Positions 24,196-30,650 of a stretch of DNA of 30,650 bases are shown here, piece by piece. This DNA comes from an uncultured Lachnospiraceae bacterium (GTDB taxonomy: Bacteria; Bacillota; Clostridia; Lachnospirales; Lachnospiraceae), in the NCBI GenBank assembly GCA_910586725.1, contig CAJUJL010000032.1:1-30650 (forward strand), written 5' to 3'. The position numbers were made by a program, and so were the translations under genes. The notes below the pieces were generated by a model that was not told where the DNA came from, ran no database searches, and was given only the letters and a program-made list of their open reading frames with translations. Position 1 is the stretch's first letter, and each line of letters starts with the position of its first letter.

Positions 24196-25848
24196 CTATT
24201 CCTGTATCTTAGCCATAAGCGCCGGTATTAACTGTTTCTTTCTGGATACAACTCCTTTCAGCAAATAACCGTCTTCCTCTCTTATCGCTGCAAATGCGCG
24301 GCTGATAATTTCATCTGCATCTTCGCCAGCGCTTAATAGTATGGTAGATTCTTCCAATATATCTGTCAACATTACAAATACCATATCTAATTTGCGGTCT
24401 TTTAAGACACTGTGAATATAATCTTTCAGCTTCTCCCGAACCGTTTCCAGTTCTTCCTTGCTCATTGCGCTTAATTGCGCCACGCCAAACTCATATTGAT
24501 CAATGGTAAATGTTTTGAAATCCTGATAAAATATTTCTTCCGGCGATTTACGGTTAAAATCGCTGCCCGCCTGAAACATATTCTTTGCAAGTATTTCAAT
24601 ATCAATTCCGGCAATATTCGCCAATTCTTCCGCTGCCGCCCTGTCGATAGGCGTGCAGGTCGGAGAACGAAACATCAGCGTATCCGAAATAATTGCCGCA
24701 CATAAAATTCCCGCTGTTTCTTTTGCAATTTTAATGTCTTTTTCCTGATACATCTGATAAATAATGGTCGATGTACAGCCTAATGGCTGATTACGGAAAA
24801 ACACGGGAGAAATCGTCTCCAGGCTGCCTAACCTGTGATGATCGATAATCTCTAAAATATCCGCGCCGCCAATCCCGTCAACCGCCTGTGTTTTTTCATT
24901 GTGGTCTACTAAAATCACTTTCTTTTTCTGAGTATTGAATAAATATCTGCGTGAAATCATACCTACGTAATGATTCTCTTCATCCACGATCGGAAAATCA
25001 CGATGACGCACTTTGGACATCACTTCTTTTACATCATCCACATAATCGTCCAGATCAAACTGGATCAGATTATTTTTCGTCATAAAATATTTAATCGGCA
25101 TACTCTGATTGATCAAACGCGCAACCGTAAACGTATCGTACGGCGTTCCTATCACTACGCAGTCGCGCTTATTCGCCGCAGAAATCACTTCCTGGCTGAC
25201 GGCAAATCCGGAACATACCACCAGACAACTTGCATTATTTTCAATTGCACGCATCTGTGATTTGAAATGGCCTCCCAGAATCACCAGATCATCCTGCTCC
25301 ATATATTCTTCCATCCAGTCAGGGCTTGAAGTTTCAATGACTACTTTTCCTTTTGTAAAATAAGCATGCTCGTTTCCGGCCAGAAAATTGCCTTTTAATG
25401 TCTGCGCAATGTTTTTATATGATGTCTTTGCCGTAGCTAAAATCCGGTTATCATATACCTCCATATGCGAAGTCGCAATATCTCTCGTTACAATCAAGCC
25501 GCACAGCTGATTATTGGCATTTGTTACCGGAAGTGTAACGACGTTTTCCGTGGTCATAAGCTCCCATGCCAGTTTCAGGGAAATATGATCGTTGACGCCC
25601 GCCAACCGGCGAAAAGAAATGTCTTTGATCTGAGCTCTTACATCAGTCACCAACTCCGGCTCATCCACATGAAAATAATTCAACACATATCTTGTTTCCT
25701 CATTGATATTTCCGGCGCGTTTCGCCTCATGGCGGATATTGCTGATTTTGTTTTTCAAATCGGCATATGCGATTGCCGCGCAGACAGAATCCGTATCCGG
25801 ATTTTTATGTCCTATAATCCATACCTTTTTTTCATGATTTAATCCCAT
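24196..25848 (-). CDS. ppaC: Manganese-dependent inorganic pyrophosphatase with CBS and DRTGG domains
   Basis: A family II (DHH) pyrophosphatase that hydrolyses PPi to phosphate in the cytosol. The 550-residue form carries a regulatory insert. The DHH core begins with IIGHKNPDTDSVCAA. CBS motif 1 spans about 70-128, a DRTGG domain about 130-245, and CBS motif 2 about 247-305. The core resumes with VILVDHNEKTQ and the DHH motif in EIIDHHRLGS. The C-terminal DHHA2 domain ends with the substrate-binding SRKKQ. CBS-PPases are inhibited by AMP/ADP and activated by ATP, and those with DRTGG also respond to diadenosine polyphosphates (family knowledge). The frame opens at 25950, but AAAGGAG upstream of ATG 25848 sets the start, leaving a leader of 100 bases or more. 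Confidence 0.93.
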   Translation of the reverse strand: MGLNHEKKVWIIGHKNPDTDSVCAAIAYADLKNKISNIRHEAKRAGNINEETRYVLNYFHVDEPELVTDVRAQIKDISFRRLAGVNDHISLKLAWELMTTENVVTLPVTNANNQLCGLIVTRDIATSHMEVYDNRILATAKTSYKNIAQTLKGNFLAGNEHAYFTKGKVVIETSSPDWMEEYMEQDDLVILGGHFKSQMRAIENNASCLVVCSGFAVSQEVISAANKRDCVVIGTPYDTFTVARLINQSMPIKYFMTKNNLIQFDLDDYVDDVKEVMSKVRHRDFPIVDEENHYVGMISRRYLFNTQKKKVILVDHNEKTQAVDGIGGADILEIIDHHRLGSLETISPVFFRNQPLGCTSTIIYQMYQEKDIKIAKETAGILCAAIISDTLMFRSPTCTPIDRAAAEELANIAGIDIEILAKNMFQAGSDFNRKSPEEIFYQDFKTFTIDQYEFGVAQLSAMSKEELETVREKLKDYIHSVLKDRKLDMVFVMLTDILEESTILLSAGEDADEIISRAFAAIREEDGYLLKGVVSRKKQLIPALMAKIQE

Positions 25849-26003
25849 TTTTTCCCGTACTCCTTTTGCATCCTGAAACCGAATCTTCCGTAATACAAGA
25901 AGAAAGGCGTCCCGCAAAGCCATATACGTATTGCTTCTTGTGACACCCATGAACTCTGTATATCTTATATATATTCCTGATTTCTAAAAATGTTACTTGT
26001 ATT

Positions 26004-26693
26004 TTATATAAGACCGAGCATACGGGCAGCTAACGCTGCCAGGCCAGCACAATTCAATATAGTAATTACAAGGACTATTTTTATCATTGTTCCGGAAGAA
26101 CGAAATCTTGTGACTTCATCTCTTACCGATTCGATTTTCTTATCGGAATCTTCAATCAATGCCTGCATATTGCGGTAGCAGTTTACATCTTCCGTATGTA
26201 TTTTCTCACAAATCTCATTCTTTATCCGGTCAAACTGCCATTCCAGACCGGTAATTGTTTCTTTTAATTTCTCATTGTGCTCTTTGATCAGTGTACGGAC
26301 TTCTTCATTCTGCTCCGTACTGCCCACCGCATTTTCTGCCAGCCGCTCCGCAAATGTCTCATTCAATTCATTTAATTTGGCATCCACTTTTTCAATCATG
26401 CCTTCAATCTGCATTCCAACGCCGGAAACCACACGATCCGCGGCATCCTGCCTCTCTTCAATCATATCCGAAAGCTCTTGCGCCTTACCTTCTCTTTCCG
26501 CCACAATCTCCTGCAGCTTTTGCACTTTATCCTCTTTCGAAGTAAGCAGTTCCTGAAGCTGCCTTGCTTTTTCCCTGAATTCGTCAATCTGACTTAATAA
26601 AAAATCTTCCTTTTCCACGTTCTCCGCTGTCCTTTCTCGCTCTGTTTTCCGACGGTCTGAAAATGCTTTTAACTTTTGTGCCACTCCATTCAT
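26004..26693 (-). CDS. Coiled-coil protein with C-terminal membrane anchor, function unknown
   Basis: I do not recognise a named family. The 229-residue protein is almost entirely charged heptad sequence (about 15-195), rich in Glu, Lys and Gln, including KARQLQELLTSKEDKVQKLQ. One hydrophobic helix near the C-terminus (IKIVLVITILNCAGLAALAA) would anchor it in the membrane with the coiled coil in the cytoplasm. This layout resembles structural or scaffold proteins and phage-shock or cell-division accessory proteins, but nothing specific is visible. GGGAGG precedes ATG 26693, and a good promoter (26745-26773) makes it the start of a unit. It is 155 bases from the pyrophosphatase start and may be co-transcribed with it. 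Confidence 0.8.
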   Translation of the reverse strand: MNGVAQKLKAFSDRRKTERERTAENVEKEDFLLSQIDEFREKARQLQELLTSKEDKVQKLQEIVAEREGKAQELSDMIEERQDAADRVVSGVGMQIEGMIEKVDAKLNELNETFAERLAENAVGSTEQNEEVRTLIKEHNEKLKETITGLEWQFDRIKNEICEKIHTEDVNCYRNMQALIEDSDKKIESVRDEVTRFRSSGTMIKIVLVITILNCAGLAALAARMLGLI

Positions 26694-26744
26694 AAACGCT
26701 TCCTCCCAAAGTCCGTCATCATCTGTTTTGTTGTTATTTTTACA

Positions 26745-26773
26745 ATTGTATCATTTACGCGAAGGCTTGTAAA
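26745..26773 (-). promoter_or_regulatory. Promoter of the coiled-coil protein gene
   Basis: On the minus strand, -35 TTTACA (26768-26773) and -10 TACAAT (26745-26750) are separated by 17 bases, about 45 bases before the start of translation. It begins 16 bases after the GH43-like stop. Confidence 0.7.
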
Positions 26774-26789
26774 GAGTAAAACTTCATCA

Positions 26790-27905
26790 TCATTTACTGC
26801 TTTCCTGCCCATAGCTCCAGTCTTCTCTTTTTTCCAATATCATTTTTCCATCCGGCAAAAATACGATCGGAAGCCAGATATATCCGGATACCGCCAAATC
26901 TTCTTCTTTCCATCTGTCTCCCATATATATGCAGCCGCCCTTTTCCTCATCGACCAAAATTACACACGTACTCTGCGAATCATACGTTGTTTCCCTGCCT
27001 TTTTCCATACACGGGTCCCCCATGTCCCTCCAGGGTCCCATCGGATGGTCTGCCACGGCATATCTTGCGGGATTCGGACTCCACGACGTACAGCCTGAAT
27101 TAATCATATAATACTTATTCTGATAACAAAACATCGCATGGGCTTCTCTGAAGCAGCCGATAAAATTTCTGGTAAAATCCACGCCTTCCACTGCCTGATC
27201 CCTATCCACCGCAAGATTTGTATATTCTTCATTTAACCGGGAAACAAATGTCGTTCGATTGCCCTCGGAAGAATAAATAATATACGCCGTCCGGTCTTTA
27301 TCTAAAAACAGATTCATATCTCGCACGGATCCCCGGTTTTCCCACCCGTCAAAACCATACTCGCCGTTTGGGTCGTTATGATAATTTAACTTATAGCTTC
27401 CAAGCATCCGAAACACACCGTTGGGGCGATCACAAACGGCAACGCCTGCTTTGGCCTTGTCATAATCTCCCTTGCATCCCGGAAACCGTCCGTCTGCATG
27501 AAACCAGATGACGTATTTTCCTGTTTTTTCGTTATACAGCATTTTAGGACGCTCAATCACGCATCTGTTTCTGTCCAGATCTATAAATATCGTTTCTTTT
27601 TCTTCTTTTGTAAGGCTGCCGTAAAGTTCTTTAAAATACGGCTCTTCAAATTCATCTGTTGATTCCATTGTCCGAAGAATAATCCCTTCATCTTTCCAAT
27701 TGTACAAATCATCCGAACTATACAGATGAATACCGCCGCAGGGCCGGTAACCATACGTCTTATCTTCTCCAATCCAATACCATTTATCTTTTCCATTTAC
27801 CGTGAACTTCTGAACTTGTCCACCATGCGCCTGGATCCGTTTCCCATCCGTATCGTACCAGGGCGCGTCTGCCGTTCCTCCAAAAGTATTATACACATTT
27901 TTCAT
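26790..27905 (-). CDS. GH43-like glycoside hydrolase (subfamily 24-like, exo-beta-1,3-galactanase type)
   Basis: A 371-residue five-bladed-propeller hydrolase. The opening DTDGKRIQAHGGQVQ followed by KWYWIGEDKT is typical of GH43 subfamily 24 enzymes, which remove galactose from beta-1,3-galactan. Candidate active-site residues are E118 (VIERPK), E254 (FREAHA) and Q311 (YDSQST). Subfamily 24 is reported to use Glu as acid and an unusual Gln in place of the standard base, which fits. There is no signal peptide, so it would act on oligosaccharides already imported. The frame opens at 28010, but that extension contains the promoter, and GAAAGAAGG before ATG 27905 sets the start. No transporter gene is adjacent. 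Specificity is inferred from motifs only. Confidence 0.8.
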   Translation of the reverse strand: MKNVYNTFGGTADAPWYDTDGKRIQAHGGQVQKFTVNGKDKWYWIGEDKTYGYRPCGGIHLYSSDDLYNWKDEGIILRTMESTDEFEEPYFKELYGSLTKEEKETIFIDLDRNRCVIERPKMLYNEKTGKYVIWFHADGRFPGCKGDYDKAKAGVAVCDRPNGVFRMLGSYKLNYHNDPNGEYGFDGWENRGSVRDMNLFLDKDRTAYIIYSSEGNRTTFVSRLNEEYTNLAVDRDQAVEGVDFTRNFIGCFREAHAMFCYQNKYYMINSGCTSWSPNPARYAVADHPMGPWRDMGDPCMEKGRETTYDSQSTCVILVDEEKGGCIYMGDRWKEEDLAVSGYIWLPIVFLPDGKMILEKREDWSYGQESSK

Positions 27906-27939
27906 TGTCCAGACCTTCTTTCTATTTGATAGTTTCCAT

Positions 27940-27968
27940 ATTATACACGCTGTCTGCGGAATGGTCAA
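27940..27968 (-). promoter_or_regulatory. Promoter of the GH43-like gene
   Basis: On the minus strand, -35 TTGACC (27963-27968) and -10 TATAAT (27940-27945) are separated by 17 bases, about 35 bases before the start. The bases from 27969 to 28085 hold no recognisable gene. Confidence 0.85.
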
Positions 27969-28085
27969 TGCGTTTTTAAAACTGAAACTAAGTGGTAACA
28001 GATTCTTCACTTTCTTCTTTTATTTTAATCAGGTTGCAAAACGCTACTATCCTTCTATTATTTGTAAACGGGAATCCCCAACTAA

Positions 28086-28117
28086 AAAACAGGACTTCTT
28101 TTGTAAAATCCTGTTTT
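28086..28117 (-). terminator. Terminator after the truncated nuclease gene
   Basis: AAAACAGGA (28086-28094) pairs with TCCTGTTTT (28109-28117). On the minus strand the stem runs into TTTTTTAG. It lies 24 bases past the stop of the gene at 28141. Confidence 0.85.
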
Positions 28118-28140
28118 CGTATCGAATAGATATTTGTCCG

Positions 28141-28794
28141 TTATGCCATCTGAAATAATTCCGATTCTAAATCTCTTACTTTTTCCACAGACAATTCAGA
28201 ACAATCCGCGATTTCTTCTATGGAGTATTTTCTTTTCCCCAGCATACGAAGCGCTGTTTCCACTTTTTCTTCATTGATTCCTTCCTGACGTCCTTCCCGC
28301 ATTCCTTCCTGACGTCCTTTCTTTCTTGCTTCATATACTTCGCTTTCTAAATAAGACCGCATAATTTCCTGCTCATCATACAATACCATCATAATATCCA
28401 CAACCTCCTTCTCCATGCTTTCCAGGTACTCTCTTAGCACATTCCTGTCTTTGCAAATACGAATTGCTTCTAAAACAGCCCGTTTTGTTCCATGCAAAGC
28501 AATCTGCTCACTGCAGACTTTTGTAAATACAACGTACTGATTGATGATGTCTCCTTCTTTTCCGTCATATATCATGTTAACTTTTACGTCGATACAACAT
28601 TCTCTTCCGCCAAAAAATTCCTGTGACAGCGAAATTTCAGATGGACGCGTTTTTCTGTCGCCTGTATAAACCACATAGATTTCCGGAATTGGCATCTGTA
28701 CCTTTTTGCTCTTATAAAGATTTTGTCTGGTACGGTCAAAGTAATCATGGAGCGTCTGAACCAGATACATAAGCGCCCTGATAATGATATTCAT
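28141..28794 (-). pseudogene. 5'-truncated PD-(D/E)XK nuclease family transposase (Rpn-like)
   Basis: The 217-residue frame matches by eye the C-terminal part of the PD-(D/E)XK transposase/Rpn nuclease family common in Lachnospiraceae. Marks are IRALMYLVQTLHDYF, LYKSKKVQMPIPEIYVVYTG, a conserved middle (YVVFTKVCSEQIALHG, VLEAIRICKDRNVLREYL) and a charged tail with the GRQEG repeat. The N-terminal third, which normally carries part of the nuclease core, is missing. An in-frame TAA lies 15 bases before the ATG and there is no ribosome site. The break falls where the repeats at 28809-28891 begin, so insertion of the neighbouring recombinase element probably removed the 5' part. The tail has a tandem 24-base unit: a 19-base match at 28277-28295 and 28301-28319. 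Expression is doubtful. Confidence 0.75.
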
Positions 28795-28808
28795 CGTCCA
28801 TGTAGTCT

Positions 28809-28891
28809 GTTATGTATAGCTGTTTGTTATGTAAAGCTGATTCTGAACACCTGCTAAACAAAGGAGTTCAGAATCATTTTTCTTTACATAA
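28809..28891. repeat. Nested inverted repeat with direct repeats, probable element end
   Basis: GTTATGTATAGCTG (28809-28822) and GTTATGTAAAGCTG (28826-28839) are direct repeats with one mismatch, 17 bases apart. TTATGTAAAG (28827-28836) is inverted perfectly at 28882-28891. Inside, GATTCTGAAC (28839-28848) is inverted perfectly at 28866-28875. A T-run follows the inner stem on the plus strand, but no plus-strand gene ends here. The layout, next to tyrosine recombinase genes, suggests terminal recombination sites. Confidence 0.7.
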
Positions 28892-28903
28892 AATTTTATC
28901 CCA

Positions 28904-29911
28904 TTAAAGCGATTTTTTCAACCAGTCCATCAAATCATCCTTTTCTTTTGCACTATATTTTTCCTGCACTTCAATAGAAGCACTGTTTTTTCGCAGATGT
29001 TCTTCTTTGATTTTGGGGTTCGATCTGGCATATACCTCGGTTGTCACTATGGATGAATGCCCGAGGAAATCCCTGATATATACAAGATTTACACCTGCTT
29101 CTAACAAATGCATTGCCTTGCTGTGCCGAAAAGAATGGTTTGTGATCTTGCCTGTAAACAGATTCGGATGCTGCTTGCGTGCAAGCGCTACATTTTTATC
29201 AATGATATACTGGACTCCTGCCCTCGTAAGCTTCCCGCCTGTCCGGTTGGTAAAAACCAAAGCATCCGGTTGGATGCGGCTATACCGTTTTATATATTTC
29301 TGTGTGACAGACGCAACCCTGGCATTTATCGGCACGATCCAGCTTTTATCCCCTTTCCCGTGAAGCTGCACATGGTTAATGCTTCCGAACCGGAAGCTTG
29401 CGGTCTGCAGGTCTATGAGTTCCTGAACGCGTGCCCCTGTTTCGTAGAGGACCAGCATGACTGTCAGATCACGCAGCCCCTTCTGGTCTGTCTGATCCGG
29501 AACCGAAAAAAGGACCTGCATTTCCTCAAGGCTCATATAATCAACAGATGGAGACGGTGTTTTTTTGAAAGGGACAGCAAGCACTCCTGCACACTGCTCA
29601 AATCCGACGGGCTCCCTGTACTGGATGTACCGGAAAAAAGCATGTACTGCAGCAAGCCGCTGGTTTCTTGTAGAGGCGCCGATTCCCCTTTCCTTTTCAA
29701 GCCAGCACAGAAATTCTTCCACATTTTCAGATGTAAAATCAGAAAACCTGAGTTTTTCCGGCAGGACGTGTTTTTCTTTTTTGAAAAAGTTTAAAAGCTG
29801 TACAAACGTATCCCGGTAGGAATGGATTGTATTTGGCGATGCCGCTGTCTGGTTCGGCAGGTAATCGGAAAAATATCTTGTGACATGGTACGCAAAACTG
29901 TCAGTTTTCAT
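28904..29911 (-). CDS. Tyrosine recombinase, third (RitC-like) member
   Basis: A complete 335-residue tyrosine recombinase starting MKTDSFAYHVTRYFSDYL. The SAM-like core-binding domain covers about 1-110. The catalytic residues are R161 (YETGARVQEL), K186 (LHGKGDK), H259 and R262 (HSFRHSKA), H285 (FLGHSSIVTTEVYAR) and nucleophile Y294. HSFRHSKAMHLLEAG followed by LVYIRDFLGH is characteristic of the XerC/D-like recombinases found in recombinase clusters. GAGGAGG lies nine bases before ATG 29911; a second ATG at 29917 is too close to it. The start overlaps the true end of the upstream recombinase by 11 bases. All catalytic residues are intact, so it is probably active. The same reading frame stays open to 30625 only because of the upstream frameshift. 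Confidence 0.92.
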   Translation of the reverse strand: MKTDSFAYHVTRYFSDYLPNQTAASPNTIHSYRDTFVQLLNFFKKEKHVLPEKLRFSDFTSENVEEFLCWLEKERGIGASTRNQRLAAVHAFFRYIQYREPVGFEQCAGVLAVPFKKTPSPSVDYMSLEEMQVLFSVPDQTDQKGLRDLTVMLVLYETGARVQELIDLQTASFRFGSINHVQLHGKGDKSWIVPINARVASVTQKYIKRYSRIQPDALVFTNRTGGKLTRAGVQYIIDKNVALARKQHPNLFTGKITNHSFRHSKAMHLLEAGVNLVYIRDFLGHSSIVTTEVYARSNPKIKEEHLRKNSASIEVQEKYSAKEKDDLMDWLKKSL

Positions 29912-30650
29912 TATCATCCACCTCCTCTGAGAAAACGGACGGACAATACCGTGCGTACTGATCCAGCATGGAACTGTGGCATTCGTCCACAAGGCGCAGG
30001 TAGTATTCTGTCTCAGTGATATGTTTATGTCCAAGATACACTGACAGCAGGGGGAGGGAAGTATATAGATCAAAACCTTTTGCCTGCATTGTTCCAGGGT
30101 ATGTACGCAGAAGGCATGCCGCATGTCATGCAGGCGGTGGATTCTCCCGTCGCTCCTTTCAGGGATGCCTGCTTTTTCCAGCAGTTCGTGGTACAGCTTG
30201 TAAAGAGTGGCCCTACAATAAGCCCCGCCTTTTGAATTCTGGATAAACCAGTCATCCTGCCCATAACCTGTGCAGTAATCGTTGTAATACTTTTCCATTA
30301 TTTTCAGCAGCGAGCTGGACACAACAATTATCCTGCTTACATCCCTCTTGCTGTTTAAGATATTGATTTTACCTGTCTGGAAATCAATATCCTTTATCTT
30401 CAGGGATACCGCCTCTGATTTTCTAAGCCCGCAGCAGTAGCACAAGGATACGATCAGACGGAAAGAATGGTTCAGGAAAGACGGCTTTTTAAGACGGGCG
30501 CCATCCATTTCTGAAAATATCCGTTTTATTTCAGCCCTGGTAAATACATAAGGGATATAATCGCTTTCAAAGCAGCGTTTATCGTCTTCACCCGTATAGA
30601 CATCCTGATAACCGGATGCGGACATATACCGCCCCAGCCCCCGTATAAAA
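29901..30650 (-). pseudogene. Tyrosine recombinase, second (RitB-like) member, frameshifted and cut by window edge
   Basis: The frame is open from the window edge (before ATG 30625, codons read FIRGLGRYMSASGYQ), so the true start lies outside. The catalytic domain has Arg in CYCCGLRKSEAV and His/Arg in RLHDMRHAF. After HTLEQ at about 30090 the homologous frame shifts by one base. It continues as MQAKGFDLYTSLPLL, then LSVYLGHKHITETEYYLR with the second His and the Tyr, and ends EEVDDNEN at 29901. Inserting one base in the CAATG at 30087-30091 would restore a single protein. Without it the frame reads through into the next recombinase as a hybrid lacking the Tyr nucleophile of this one. This could be an inactivating mutation, a sequencing error or, less likely, a programmed shift. 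Confidence 0.8.

Larger units (their letters stand above)
28809..30650 (-). mobile_element. One end of a recombinase-in-trio (RIT)-like element
   Basis: Two different tyrosine recombinase genes overlap by 11 bases in the same direction. A terminal repeat structure closes one side and a disrupted nuclease gene lies just outside. RIT elements carry three overlapping tyrosine recombinase genes bounded by inverted repeats, and the two proteins here look like the second and third members. The first recombinase and the other end would lie beyond 30650. Seen: two recombinases, overlap, repeats. Inferred: the third gene and the element class. Confidence 0.6.

Noticed and set aside
28904..30625. A single 573-residue recombinase gene
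   Set aside because: The frame joins two proteins. The homologous continuation of the first lies in another frame (ending at 29901), and the second has its own ribosome site and start at 29911.

Overview
The window looks like chromosome from a spore-forming, low-GC Firmicute of the Clostridia, most likely a gut Lachnospiraceae. This rests on a SpoIVA coat ATPase with a sigma-E-type promoter, the gene run rho - rpmE - DUF1385 - prmC - prfA, MecA and DUF4364 proteins, a CBS/DRTGG manganese pyrophosphatase, strong AGGAGG ribosome binding sites, and secreted and cytosolic glycosidases suited to host or plant glycans. No species can be named from what is visible.

Layout. (1) 1-1575: the end of an integrative element, with a tyrosine integrase pointing at the 3' end of a tRNA-Leu(AAG) gene that probably served as its attachment site. 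(2) 1757-5223, minus strand: a tightly packed operon of purine nucleoside phosphorylase, MTA/SAH-type deaminase, a metallo-beta-lactamase-fold hydrolase and RNase HI, driven by one promoter at 5195-5223. (3) 5368-8503, minus: spoIVA and pyruvate kinase, each with its own promoter. (4) 8533-14985, minus: 4-alpha-glucanotransferase and a 1546-residue secreted GH84 beta-N-acetylglucosaminidase. (5) 15054-16830, plus: a crotonase and proC, divergent from the GH84 gene. (6) 16779-21480, minus: rho, rpmE, a DUF1385 membrane protein, prmC and prfA, a translation and termination cluster. (7) 21614-23364, plus: malic enzyme and a DUF4364 winged-helix protein. (8) 23470-27968, minus: mecA, the pyrophosphatase, a coiled-coil tail-anchored protein and a GH43-like hydrolase. 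(9) 28086-30650: a second mobile region with the 5'-truncated remnant of a PD-(D/E)XK nuclease/transposase, a nested inverted repeat, and two overlapping tyrosine recombinase genes. This resembles one end of a recombinase-in-trio (RIT) element; the middle recombinase carries a one-base frameshift and runs off the window.

How the genes work together. In the purine operon the deaminase would turn an adenine nucleoside thioether (MTA, SAH or adenosine) into its hypoxanthine form, which a 6-oxopurine-type phosphorylase can then split. PrmC methylates the GGQ glutamine of release factor 1, encoded by the gene it overlaps. The GH84 enzyme would release GlcNAc from mucin-type glycans outside the cell, while the glucanotransferase and pyruvate kinase handle sugars inside. 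Both mobile regions lie at the window edges and the interior is ordinary core genome. Most genes have readable sigma-A-type promoters (-35, 17-base spacer, -10) and hairpin terminators, which makes the transcription units fairly clear.
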